From contig JAUCBJ010001176.1 in assembly GCA_032718475.1 (NCBI GenBank), positions 1 through 64,000 of the forward strand: 64,000 nt of DNA. The letters run 5' to 3'. The stretch is from Nemertoderma westbladi (taxonomy: Eukaryota; Xenacoelomorpha; Nemertodermatida; Nemertodermatidae). The notes beneath the pieces were generated by a model that did not search any database, was not told the origin of the DNA, and was given only the letters and a program-made list of their open reading frames with translations. Below are positions 25,001-58,708 of this stretch, piece after piece; positions within the stretch are counted from its first letter, which is position 1; every line of letters starts with the position of its first letter. Position numbers and translations under genes: made by a program.

Positions 25001-27760
25001 CAATGTGGGGGTGAGTTACAGCGCTCTTTATCAAGGAGTTTCGTTAGTTCCACTGAGGGGGGTGAGTTACAGCGGTCTTTATCAAAGAGTTTAGTTAGTT
25101 CCAATGTGGGGGTGAGTTACAGCGGTCTTTATCAAGGAGTTTAGTTAGTTCCACTGAGGGGGGTGAGTTACAGCGGTCTTTATCAAGGAGTTTCGTTAGT
25201 TCCACTGAGGGGGGTGAGTTACAGCGGTCTTTATCAAGGAGTTTAGTTAGTTCCACTGAGGGGGGTGAGTTACAGCGGTCTTTATCAAGGAGTTTAGTTA
25301 GTTCCACTGAGGGGGGTGAGTTACAGCGGTCTTTATCAAGGAGTTTAGTTAGTTCAACTGAGTGGGGTGAGTTGCAGCGGTCTTTATCAAGGAGTTTGTT
25401 AGTTGCACTGAGGGGGGTGAGTTACAACGGTCTTTATCAGAGAGTTTCGTTAGTTCCACTGAGGGGGGTGAGTTACACCGGTCTTTATCAAGGAGTTTCG
25501 TTAGTTCCACTGAGGGGGGTGAGTTACAGCGGTCTTTATCAAGGAGTTTCGTTAGTTCCACTGAGGGGGGTGAGTTACAGCGGTCTTTATCAAGGAGTTT
25601 CGTTAGTTCCACTGAGGGGGGTGAGTTACAACGGTCTTTATCAGGGAGTTTCGTTAGTTCCACTGAGGGGGGTGAGTTACACCGGTCTTTATCAAGGAGT
25701 TTCGTTAGTTCCACTGAGGGGGGTGAGTTACACCGGTCTTTATCAAGGAGTTTCGTTAGTTCCACTGAGGGGGGTGAGTTACAGCGGTCTTTATCAAGGA
25801 GTTTAGTTAGTTCCACTGAGTGGGGTGAGTTACAACGGTCTTTATCAAGGAGTTTCGTTAGTTCCACTGAGGGGGGTGAGTTACAGCGGTCTTTATCAAG
25901 GAGTTTAGTTAGTTCCACTGAGGGGGGTGAGTTACAGCGCTCTTTATCAAGGAGTTTCGTTAGTTCCACTGAGGGGGGTGAGTTACAGCGGTCTTTATCA
26001 AGGAGTTTAGTTAGTTCCACTGAGGGGGGTGAGTTACAGCGCTCTTTATCAAGGAGTTTCGTTAGTTCCAATGTGGGGGTGAGTTACAGCGGTCTTTATC
26101 AAGGAGTTTAGTTAGTTCCACTGAGGGGGGTGAGTTACAGCGGTCTTTATCAAGGAGTTTAGTTAGTTCCAATGTGGGGGTGAGTTACAGCGCTCTTTAT
26201 CAAGGAGTTTCGTTAGTTCCACTGAGGGGGGTGAGTTACAGCGGTCTTTATCAAAGAGTTTAGTTAGTTCCAATGTGGGGGTGAGTTACAGCGGTCTTTA
26301 TCAAGGAGTTTAGTTAGTTCCACTGAGGGGGGTGAGTTACAGCGGTCTTTATCAAGGAGTTTCGTTAGTTCCACTGAGGGGGGTGAGTTACACCGGTCTT
26401 TATTAAGGAGTTTCGTTAGTTCCACTGAGGGGGGTGAGTTACAGCGGTCTTTATCAAGGAGTTTAGTTAGTTCCACTGAGGGGGGTGAGTTACAGCGGTC
26501 TTTATCAAGGAGTTTAGTTAGTTCAACTGAGTGGGGTGAGTTGCAGCGGTCTTTATCAAGGAGTTTGTTAGTTGCACTGAGGAGGGTGAGTTACAACGGT
26601 CTTTATCAAGGAGTTTCGTTAGTTCCACTGAGGGGGGTGAGTTACAGCGGTCTTTATCAAAGAGTTTAGTTAGTTCCAATGTGGGGGTGAGTTACAGCGG
26701 TCTTTATCAAGGAGTTTAGTTAGTTCCACTGAGGGGGGTGAGTTACAGCGGTCTTTATCAAGGAGTTTCGTTAGTTCCACTGAGGGGGGTGAGTTACAGC
26801 GGTCTTTATCAAGGAGTTTAGTTAGTTCCACTGAGGGGGGTGAGTTACAGCGGTTTTTATCAAGGAGTTTAGTTAGTTCCACTGAGGGGGGTGAGTTACA
26901 GCGGTCTTTATCAAGGAGTTTAGTTAGTTCCACTGAGGGGGGTGAGTTACAGCGGTCTTTATCAAGGAGTTTAGTTAGTTCCACTGAGGGGGGTGAGTTA
27001 CAGCGGTCTTTATCAAGGAGTTTCGTTAGTTCCACTGAGGGGGGTGAGTTACACCGGTCTTTATTAAGGAGTTTCGTTAGTTCCACTGAGGGGGGTGAGT
27101 TACAGCGGTCTTTATCAAGGAGTTTAGTTAGTTCCACTGAGGGGGGTGAGTTACAGCGGTCTTTATCAAGGAGTTTAGTTAGTTCAACTGAGTGGGGTGA
27201 GTTGCAGCGGTCTTTATCAAGGAGTTTGTTAGTTGCACTGAGGGGGGTGAGTTACAACGGTCTTTATCAAGGAGTTTCGTTAGTTCCACTGAGGGGGGTG
27301 AGTTACAGCGGTCTTTATTAAAGAGTTTAGTTAGTTCCAATGTGGGGGTGAGTTACAGCGGTCTTTATCAAGGAGTTTAGTTAGTTCCACTGAGGGGGGT
27401 GAGTTACAGCGGTCTTTATCAAGGAGTTTCGTTAGTTCCACTGAGGGGGGTGAGTTACAGCGGTCTTTATCAAGGAGTTTAGTTAGTTCCACTGAGGGGG
27501 GTGAGTTACAGCGGTCTTTATCAAGGAGTTTAGTTAGTTCCACTGAGGGGGGTGAGTTACAGCGGTCTTTATCAAGGAGTTTAGTTAGTTCCACTGAGGG
27601 GGGTGAGTTACAGCGGTCTTTATCAAGGAGTTTCGTTAGTTCCACTGAGGGGGGTGAGTTACAGCGGTCTTTATCAAGGAGTTTCGTTAGTTCCACTGAG
27701 GGGGGTGAGTTACAGCGGTCTTTATCAAGGAGTTTAGTTAGTTCCACTGAAGGGGTGAGT
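22018..27760. repeat. Second higher-order domain of the 51-bp array marked by GAGTTGCAGCGG
   Basis: The private variant TTGCAGCGG, followed by TTGTTAGTTGCACTGAGG, recurs at 22018, 24203, 25372, 26541 and 27202. The spacings are 2185, 1169, 1169 and 661 bp. The 1169-bp length also occurs in the left higher-order domain. Units of the TCCAATGTGGGGG type cluster here. Confidence 0.88.
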
Positions 27761-27999
27761 TACAGCGGTCTTTATCAAGGAGTTTCGTTAGTTCCACTGA
27801 GGGGGGTGAGTTACAGCGGTCTTTATCAAGGAGTTTAGTTAGTTCCACTGAGGGGGGTGAGTTACAGCGGTCTTTGTCGAGGAGTTTAGTTAGTTCCACT
27901 GAGGGGGGTGAGTTACAGCGGTCTTTATCAAGGAGTTTAGTTAGTTCCACTGAGTGGGGTGAGTTACAGCGGTCTTTATCAAGGAGTTTCGTTAGTTCC

Positions 28000-30900
28000 A
28001 CTGAGTGGGGTATGTTACAGCGGTCTTTATCAAGGAGTTTCGTTAGTTCCACTGAGTGGGGTGAGTTACAGCGGTCTTTATCAAGGAGTTTCGTTAGTTC
28101 CACTGAGTGGGGTGGGTTACAGCGGTCTTTATCAAGGAGTTTAGTTAGTTCCACTGAGGGGGGTGAGTTACAGCGGTCTTTATCAAGGAGTTTAGTTAGT
28201 TCCACTGAGTGGGGTGAGTTACAGCGGTCTTTATCAAGGAGTTCAGTTAGTTCCACTGAGGGGGGTGGTTTACAGCGGTCTTTATCAAGGAGTTTAGTTA
28301 GTTCCACTGAGGGGGGTGAGTTACAGCGGTCTTTATCAAGGAGTTTAGTTAGTTCCACTGTGTGGGGTGAGTTACAGCGGTCTTTATCAAGGAGTTTAGT
28401 TAGTTCCACTGAGGGGGGTGAGTTACAGCGGTCTTTATCAAGGAGTTTAGTTAGTTCCACTGAGTGGGGTGAGTTACAGCGGTCTTTATCAAGGAGTTCA
28501 GTTAGTTCCACTGAGTGGGGTGAGTTATAGCGGTCTTTATCAAGGAGTTTCGTTAGTTCCACTGAGTGGGGTGAGTTACAGCGGTCTTTATCAAGGAGTT
28601 TCGTTAGTTCCACTGAGTGGGGTGAGTTACAGCGGTCTTTATCAAGGAGTTTCGTTAGTTCCACTGAGTGGGGTGAGTTACAGCGGTCTTTATCAAGGAG
28701 TTTCGTTAGTTCCACTGAGTGGGGTGAGTTACAGCGGTCTTTATCAAGGAGTTTCGTTAGTTCCACTGAGGGGGGTGAGTTACAGCGGTCTTTATCAAGG
28801 AGTTTAGTTAGTTCTACTGAGGGGGGTGAGTTACAGCGGTCTTTATCAAGGAGTTTAGTTAGTTCCAATGTGGGGGTGAGTTACAGCGGTCTTTATCAAG
28901 GAGTTTCGTTAGTTCCACTGAGTGGGGTGAGTTACAGCGGTCTTTATCAAGGAGTTTCGTTAGTTCCACTGAGTGGGGTGAGTTACAGCGGTCTTTATCA
29001 AGGAGTTTCGTTAGTTCCACTGAGTGGGGTGAGTTACAGCGGTCTTTATCAAGGAGTTTCGTTAGTTCCACTGAGTGGGGTGAGTTACAGCGGTCTTTGT
29101 CAAGGAGTTTCGTTAGTTCCACTGAGGGGGGTGAGTTACAGCGGTCTTTATCAAGGAGTTTAGTTAGTTCTACTGAGGGGGGTGAGTTACAGCGGTCTTT
29201 ATCAAGGAGTTTAGTTAGTTCCAATGTGGGGGTGAGTTACAGCGGTCTTTATCAAGGAGTTTAGTTAGTTCCACTGAGTGGGGTGAGTTACAGCGGTCTT
29301 TATCAAGGAGTTTCGTTAGTTCCACTGAGTGGGGTGAGTTACAGCGGTCTTTATCAAGGATGTTTCGTTAGTTCCACTGAGGGGGGTGAGTTACAGCGGT
29401 CTTTATCAAGGAATTTAGTTAGTTCCAATGTGGGGGTGAGTTACAACGGTCTTTATCAAGGAGTTAAGTTAGTTCCACTGAGGGGGGTGAGTTACAGCGG
29501 TCTTTATCAAGGAGTTTCGTTAGTTCCACTGAGTGGGGTGAGTTACAGCGGTCTTTATCAAGGAGTTTCGTTAGTTCCACTGAGTGGGGTGAGTTACAGC
29601 GGTCTTTATCAAGGAGTTTCGTTAGTTCCACTGAGTGGGGTGAGTTACAGCGGTCTTTATCAAGGAGTTTCGTTAGTTCCACTGAGTGGGGTGAGTTACA
29701 GCGGTCTTTATCAAGGAGTTTCGTTAGTTCCACTGAGTGGGGTGAGTTACAGCGGTCTTTATCAAGGAGTTTCGTTAGTTCCACTGAGTGGGGTGAGTTA
29801 CAGCGGTCTTTATCAAGGAGTTTCGTTAGTTCCACTGAGTGGGGTGAGTTACAGCGGTCTTTATCAAGGAGTTTCGTTAGTTCCACTGAGTGGGGTGAGT
29901 TACAGCGGTCTTTATCAAGGAGTTTCGTTAGTTCCACTGAGTGGGGTGAGTTACAGCGGTCTTTATCAAGGAGTTTCGTTAGTTCCACTGAGTGGGGTGA
30001 GTTACAGCGGTCTTTATCAAGGAGTTTCGTTAGTTCCACTGAGTGGGGTGATTTACAGCGGTCTTTATCAAGGAGTTTCGTTAGTTCCACTGAGTGGGGT
30101 GAGTTACAGCGGTCTTTATCAAGGAGTTTCGTTAGTTCCACTGAATGGGGTGAGTTACAGCGGTCTTTATCAAGGAGTTTCGTTAGTTCCACTGAGTGGG
30201 GTGAGTTACAGCGGTCTTTATCAAGGAGTTTCGTTAGTTCCACTGAGGGGGGTGAGTTACAGCGGTCTTTATCAAGGAGTTTAGTTAGTTCTACTGAGGG
30301 GGGTGAGTTACAGCGGTCTTTATCAAGGAGTTTAGTTAGTTCCAATGTGGGGGTGAGTTACAGCGGTCTTTATCAAGGAGTTTAGTTAGTTCCACTGAGT
30401 GGGGTGAGTTACAGCGGTCTTTATCAAGGAGTTTCGTTAGTTCCACTGAGTGGGGTGAGTTACAGCGGTCTTTATCAAGGAGTTTCGTTAGTTCCACTGA
30501 GGGGGGTGAGTTACAGCGGTCTTTATCAAGGAATTTAGTTAGTTCCAATGTGGGGGTGAGTTACAACGGTCTTTATCAAGGAGTTAAGTTAGTTCCACTG
30601 AGGGGGGGTGAGTTACAGCGGTCTTTATCAAGGAGTTTAGTTAGTTCCACTGAGGGGGTGGGTTACAGCGGTCTTTATCAAGGAGTTTAGTTAGTTCCAC
30701 TGAGGGGGGTGAGTTACAGCGGTCTTTATCAAGGAGTTTAGTTAGTTCCACTGAGTGGGGTGAGTTACAGCGGTCTTTATCAAGGAGTTCAGTTAGTTCC
30801 ACTGAGGGGGGTGGTTTACAGCGGTCTTTATCAAGGAGTTTAGTTAGTTCCACTGAGGGGGGTGAGTTACAGCGGTCTTTATCAAGGAGTTTAGTTAGTT

Positions 30901-31205
30901 CCACTGTGTGGGGTGAGTTACAGCGGTCTTTATCAAGGAGTTTAGTTAGTTCCACTGAGGGGGGTGAGTTACAGCGGTCTTTATCAAGGAGTTTAGTTAG
31001 TTCCACTGAGTGGGGTGAGTTACAGCGGTCTTTATCAAGGAGTTTCGTTAGTTCCACTGAGTGGGGTGAGTTACAGCGGTCTTTATCAAGGAGTTTCGTT
31101 AGTTCCACTGAGTGGGGTGAGTTACAGCGGTCTTTATCAAGGAGTTCAGTTAGTTCCACTGAGGGGGGTGGTTTACAACGGTCTTTATCAAGGAGTTTAG
31201 TTCCA
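28000..31205. repeat. Right-hand domain of the 51-bp array dominated by GAGTGGGG units
   Basis: From about 28.0 kb the GAGTGGGG variant replaces GAGGGGGG in most units, with the longest homogeneous run at about 29.5-30.2 kb. The domain ends within a unit at about 31205. A local variant cluster of this kind fits recent amplification near the array edge. Confidence 0.75.
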
Positions 31206-31588
31206 TCTCTCAGTCTCTCAACATCGCTGTAATATGATAGTTTGATAAATCTCATCGATGAGAAATGTTGTAGAATTCCTTGTTTTTACATTTATTTTAT
31301 TGTACTTAAATTTCAACCCAATTGGTCCAGAAGTACAACTTATAAGTGCCCTTTCGTTGAAGTATTAATTAATAAATAACAGGGAATATTCCTCTGAAGA
31401 GCCTTCTGTTTAGCTCTTAGTTTTTGGCTCTTTGTCGCGCAATTATTTGAATAAATTGTGTGTTTAGCCTGTACTAAAGCTATACGCTTTAGTTACAGAT
31501 GTAACTTACAATGTATAGTGTAGTACTATTAATACATAACATTCTGTTCTAATATCGATTTACTAAATTATTTATTAATTTCATAAAG
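31206..31588 (+). other. 3' end of an intron upstream of the ETNPPL-like exon A
   Basis: This is AT-rich unique sequence between the satellite and the first visible exon. The inferred acceptor is TTCATAAAG at 31580-31588, with a TATTAAT branch-point-like word just upstream. No coding signal is seen here. Confidence 0.55.
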
Positions 31589-54052
<22,464 letters not shown>

Positions 54053-54299
54053 ACTATACGTACTGCACTAAACTGTTGGACTGAACTGAAACAATATTAA
54101 ATGAAAATTATTCCGTGTTTTAATACGATTAATATTTATTTATTTATACCAAAGGGCGTATCGTATATACACGATACAGGTAGTTTAGATTAAAAGTTTC
54201 ACATTTAGACGATAAATATAAGGCAGACATATGCGATTAAAACATTATTAAATTAATTAAAAGGGGGTTGTTGATTTATCTATTACACCATAGATTCTA
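54053..54299 (+). other. 3' flank of the ETNPPL-like gene
   Basis: AT-rich sequence directly after the stop codon, presumably 3' UTR and downstream flank. Apart from the ATTAAA hexamer no signal is seen. Confidence 0.5.
54096..54101 (+). promoter_or_regulatory. Possible poly(A) signal ATTAAA
   Basis: An ATTAAA hexamer lies 44 bp after the stop codon of the ETNPPL-like gene, the nearest common variant of AATAAA. A T-rich stretch follows within 30 bp. No transcript evidence is available. Confidence 0.35.
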
Positions 54300-55510
54300 C
54301 TTGAGGGTGGCTTAGGTAGAACGCAAGCTGCATTGGTGAGTCAAAGTGCGGGGTGTATTAGCAAGTGTCAAGAAATGTATCCTCGTTTTTAGGGATATTT
54401 GAGGGATGTTCTGGTGGATCAGTGTTACCAAGCAGGTTACTAAAGTTATCGGTCCACAGTTCTTCTGGAACATGCTGCGAAATCTTTGATTTTCACATGG
54501 CTTTAAGAATTTTCCAGAATTCTTTCTGTTCATTCTCGCATCATTTTATTAACTTAAACTCTTGCTGCGCTTGGTAGACCCTTTTCTTGGACTTCAGAAG
54601 TGTCTTCTCTTCTCTTCTTCCCAGAACTCTTTCTGTGAATAAAGATCATGCATATGCAGCACTAGTTGTATCTGTGTGGGTTTTCCTTTTTTAAACATTT
54701 GCGGAGTTCTTGTAGATTTTTCTGGGCAACATACCACGCTTTGTTGAACCATGGTTTTGCTTTGCGAGGACTCTTACAGTTCGTAGAATCCTGAATTGCC
54801 TGTGCTATGTGGTTGGTACGAGCATCCCCACATTTCCTTCCTTTAAAAGGTCTGATAAAAAGTGAGAGTTAAGGTTTTGTGCCAGTTTTTCGGTATAAAT
54901 CGATTTCACAATTGGGAGCGGGAAGTCCTTGTTTTGCATGAGACTTCTGAGCACTGCAGGGTTATGGCAACTCGTTGGTGTTGGGAGTTGAGAGTTGGTA
55001 TTCAGTTTCAGTGCGCTTTAGCGCCTATATTAAAAATCTCAAGAGAGACATATATATGTTTATTGCACATAGCCACATAATAATTAAAAGTACACCGGAA
55101 AATATCCATTCCGAAATTATTATAACTGGCGATAAAATTGTTAAGTTCGGAGTTCATAAAATATATGTTTATCAAAATTCTAATTATTAGTAATGCATAA
55201 AAATAAAATGATTAATAATAAATAGATCCATCCCAAATAAAGGAGGCTAGGCAGTTAGACAAGGCAAGACAAAACACGATAATTACACTGAATGAAGTGT
55301 CTCTAAAGAGGCCCGTACTAACAAGAACCAGATCAATTGTACCCTTGCCGTTATGGCAGCTATAGGTCGGGGTTTCTGGATCAGATAAGCAGATTAGATC
55401 GAATCCAACAAGACAATCGCAAATCAGGTCACCACCGCGGGTGCTGTCTCCCCACCAATGCGAAAGTTGTAGTCATCGGCTAAACTCATTCATTGGCTTT
55501 GGTTTTATTA
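54300..55510 (-). pseudogene. Degraded minus-strand LINE: end of endonuclease plus linker to RT
   Basis: Two blocks occur in the expected order on the minus strand. At about 55500-55270 a decayed frame reads GDSTRGGDLICDCL, then SDPETPTYSCHNGKGTIDLV, which resembles the C-terminal half of an AP-like LINE endonuclease. At about 54790-54480 another reads AKPWFNKAWYVAQKNLQEL and later QKEFWKILKA, the linker found between endonuclease and RT. Frames shift several times and stops are present, so it is dead. It is not RTE copy 1 or 2, which have different sequence here; it looks like a Jockey/I/CR1-type element, clade unresolved. Confidence 0.6.
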
Positions 55511-55522
55511 AGTTAAGATGTT

Positions 55523-55612
55523 GAGTGATCGAGTTTAGTTCAAGGAGTATGTCTGTGACATCGGTACCAGTGGGTGATAGAGTTTAGTTCTAGGAGTATG
55601 TCAGTGACCATA
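55523..55612. repeat. 49-bp minisatellite, left part (about two units)
   Basis: GAGTGATCGAGTTTAGTTCA and the following GTATGTCTGTGACATCGGTA match the unit of the large 49-bp array at 57.77-58.68 kb. This short left part is separated from the rest by the RTE copy, so the two were one array. Confidence 0.85.
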
Positions 55613-55641
55613 TCAACTGTGACAATCAATCAATCAATCAG

Positions 55642-57775
55642 TGGCCAACCAACCACCAAGGTTAAGGCTGAATCACCAGCCGATCGCCTCAATGGTTGAA
55701 AGGCCCACTTTGAAAAGCTCCTCAATAACGACAGGGTATTGCCTAATAACTTTATAGAAGTAAAAGTGTTTGAGTCTGTACTCCAAGATATTGGCGATAT
55801 CTCCTTTGCAGAAGTGAAGGCTGCTACAAAGAGCATTAAGACCAATCGTGCAAGTGGAGTAGATGGTGTTCCCCCCTGAGGTCTTTAAAATACCTGAGTG
55901 TTTAAAGCTCATCTATCCAATCATAGTAGACATGTACCGAACAACAAGAGTCCCACAAGAAATGAAAACAAATAAGTTGGTGCCAGTTCCCAAGAAGGGC
56001 AACCTAACACTCTGGTTCTTTTCGGGGAATCTCATTGGTCTCGATTGCTGCAAAGCTATACAATAGAATTCTATTAAATCGCATCAGGGATCCCATTGAG
56101 AGACTGCTCCGTGGAAATCATATTGGGTTCCGTAAAGGTCGTGGGACCATGGAGCCCATTTTGGCACTTAGAAGGATAATTGAAGAGTTATCAAAAAGAA
56201 AGACAGGCATCTGGCTGATATCTTTGTTGACTTCTTCAAGGCCTTCGATTCAGTCTCTCGCTCACATATGTTCAGCATACTTTCATCATATGGGATTCCT
56301 GATGAAATTATTGCAGCAATCAGATCAGTATACGATGGTTCGACAATGTGTTCGATGTGTCTACTGTTGACGGTGACACAGAACCATTTGAAGTGTTATG
56401 GGGCGTCCTCCAGAGAGACACACTTGCACCATTCTTGTTCATAATTGTGGTTGACTATGTTCTACGCATGTCCTTAGATCATCATAATTTTTTTCATTTC
56501 AACGTTAAACCGGTCAAGCCGGCACTTTAATAGTAAAAGGGTCAGGCCATGATGTCGAATATACACACTAATTAAATAAAATAGCAACAGTAACAAACCA
56601 TCACCAAAAGCAATGACAAATACTGACTAAGGTGGGTCGGATCACGTGTAGTGTTATTCGAGCGTAGTGGTAGTGATGATTTGTGGTATGATAGCTGTGT
56701 GTCTCATGGGATGTTGTAAAATTCCAGAATTCGTTTCCTCCTAACGTCAAGGGACTTCGATTGGTGACTCAGGCAACTGGCGACAAACATACCGTTGAAC
56801 TGGTCCGTAAGTGTCGGTCGGTAAATGTTTATGCGCGAGCAGAGGGCGCGGGGGTCATAAGCAAATGACATGGTGATGGGGTGATGATAACTCCACCTAC
56901 TGGCTCCAGAAGTCGAGGAATTCCTGCCAATTACCTAACTGATCTAGACTTTGCTGATGACTTAGGAGTACTCTCAGAATCACTAGAGGGAGCCCAACGG
57001 CTCCTCAGCTCATTAGAACATGCTGCTTCTAGTGTTGGTCTTTTATTAACTCCAGAAAGACCACAATTTTGACAGTTAACTTTGAAAGTCCTCAGCAAGT
57101 CTCTGATCGGATGAGCATAAGCTTAAAGGATGGTATGCTTGAGCATGTGGATAACTTCTGTTACCTGGGATCATGGATTCGGAAGTCAGGTGAGGACCTT
57201 CGAATACGTAAGGGAAAGGCATGGGCAGCCTTGAATAGGCTTTCCAGGATTTGTAAGTCACCGAGAATTAATCGGAAACTTAAGGTCCGATTATTTAGAG
57301 TAGCAGTAGTTATAGTACTCCTCTATGGGAGTCCATGCTGGGCTCTAACTGCTGAGGACACCAAATCTCTGGATGGCACATTCACAAGAATGCTACGCCG
57401 GGTTCATTGTGTCAAGTACAATGCACACATCTCCAACCAGACACTATATAACATTGGAGGTGTCTCATTGGTTCCCCAAAGCTTGACACTAGAACAAAAT
57501 CGCCTCCGCTTTGCAGGACGCCGTGAGGACCAGCCAGTGCATAATCTTGTACTTTGGCAGCCTCATGGAGTGAATAAGCATAGTGGACAGAAAAATTACT
57601 TTCTTGAGACACATCTTAAAGGACACTGGCCTTGAAGATGCGGATGATCTAGCAAATGTCATGGGTGATAAGGAGTTGTGGCGGCGCAATTTTGTTGACA
57701 AGCCGGCACAGCATTCATAAAAATGCAGCTGCAATGCAGCATGCCGATCCTTGTAGTAGTAGTAGTAGTAGTATG
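55642..57775 (+). mobile_element. RTE-type retrotransposon, 5'-truncated copy 2, inserted in the 49-bp array
   Basis: The element starts inside the linker upstream of RT (CCAACCAACCACCAAGGTTA) and runs to a GTA-repeat tail at about 57758-57775, the 5'-truncation expected of target-primed reverse transcription. Homology to copy 1 is high throughout. The catalytic motif is intact FADD (56950-56961), but frameshifts near 55864, 56010 and 56200 and an inserted block at 56489-56870 break the frame. GTATGTCAGTGACCAT on the left and GTATGTTAGTGACATT on the right look like a target-site duplication of the 49-bp unit. Confidence 0.88.
56489..56870. mobile_element. Unidentified insertion of about 380 bp within RTE copy 2
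   Basis: Relative to copy 1, the sequence departs after GATCATCATAAT and resumes at TGGTGATGGGGTGATG. The insert begins with a T-run (TTTTTTCATTTC) and includes TAAACCGGTCAAGCCGGCAC and GAGCAGAGGGCGCG. The leading T-run would suit the poly(A) end of a retroposed element in antisense. No tRNA-like boxes or coding frame were found, and a clear target-site duplication is not visible. Confidence 0.6.
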
Positions 57776-58676
57776 TTAGTGACATTGGTACCAGTGAGTG
57801 ATCGAGTTTAGTTCAAGGAGAACGTCAGTGACATCGGTACCAGTAGTGATCGAGTTTAGTTCTAGGAGTATGTCAGGGACATCTGTACCAGTGAGTGATC
57901 GAGTTTAGTTCTAGGAGTATGTCAGTGACATCTGTACCAGTGAGTGATCGAGTTTAGTTCTAAGAGTATGTCAGTGACATCGGTACCAGTGAGTGATCGA
58001 TTTTAGTTCTAGGAGTATGTCAGTGACATCGGTACCAGTGAGTGGTCGAGTTTAGTTCAAGGAGTATGTCAGTGACATCGGTACCAGTGAGTGATCGATT
58101 TTAGTTCTAGGAGTATGTCAGTGACATCGGTACCAGTGAGTGGTCGAGTTTAGTTCAAGGAGTATGTCAGTGACATCGGTACCAGTGAGTGATCGATTTT
58201 AGTTCTAGGAGTATGTCAGTGACATCTGTACCAGTGAGTGATCGAGTTTAGTTCTAAGAGTATGTCAATGACATCGGTACCAGTGAGTGGTCGAGTTTAG
58301 TTCTAGGAGTATGTCAGTGACATCGGTACCAGTGAGTGATCGAGTTTAGTTCTAGGAGTATGTCAGTGACATCGGTACCAGTGAGTGATCGAGTTTAGTT
58401 CTAGGAGTATGTCAGGGACATCTGTACCAGTGAGTGATCGAGTTTAGTTCTAGGAGTGTGTCAGTGACATCGGTACCAGTGAGTGATCGAGTTTAGTTCT
58501 AGGAGTATGTCAGTGACATCGGTACCAGTGAGTGATCGAGTTTAGTTCTAGGAGTATGTCAGTGACATCGGTACCAGTGAGTGATCGAGTTTAGTTCTAA
58601 GAGTATGTCAGTGACATCGGTACCAGTGAGTGATCGAGTTTAGTTCAAGGAGTATGTCAGTGACATCGGTACCAGG
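57776..58676. repeat. 49-bp minisatellite, right part (about 18 units)
   Basis: The 49-bp unit contains AGTGATCGAGTTTAGTTCTA, then GGAGTATGTCAGTGACATCG and GTACCAGTG. Variants are TTCAAGG versus TTCTAGG, GATCGATTT versus GATCGAGTT, GTGGTCGAG, and ATCTGTACC versus ATCGGTACC. Some neighbouring pairs alternate variants, hinting at 98-bp duplication steps. It begins at the RTE tail and ends before the long inverted repeat. Confidence 0.93.
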
Positions 58677-58708
58677 TTTGAAGTTCCCAAGGATAAGGTA
58701 TATATATA

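Larger units (their letters stand above)
5432..31205. repeat. 51-bp satellite array, about 505 units (25.8 kb)
   Basis: The unit is 51 bp and includes GGTCTTTATCAAGGAGTTTA and a G5-G6 run. Main variant positions are TTTAGTTAG versus TTTCGTTAG, GAGGGGGG versus GAGTGGGG, GAGTTACAG versus TGTTTTACAA, CAGCGG versus CACCGG or CAACGG, and a TCCAATGTGGGGG form. Some units are 50 or 47 bp. Because 51 is divisible by three, several frames stay open for over a thousand codons on both strands. The array starts abruptly after AGAGGCGAACACAG and stops inside a unit at about 31205. The next visible feature downstream is an exon of the ETNPPL-like gene, so the array is probably intronic. Confidence 0.97.

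Noticed and set aside
5432-31205. CRISPR array
   Set aside because: Repeats are contiguous with no unique spacers, and the DNA is animal nuclear.
5432-31205. G-quadruplex-forming array from the G6 run in each 51-bp unit
   Set aside because: There is only one G-run per unit, with loops of about 45 nt, far longer than typical intramolecular quadruplexes.
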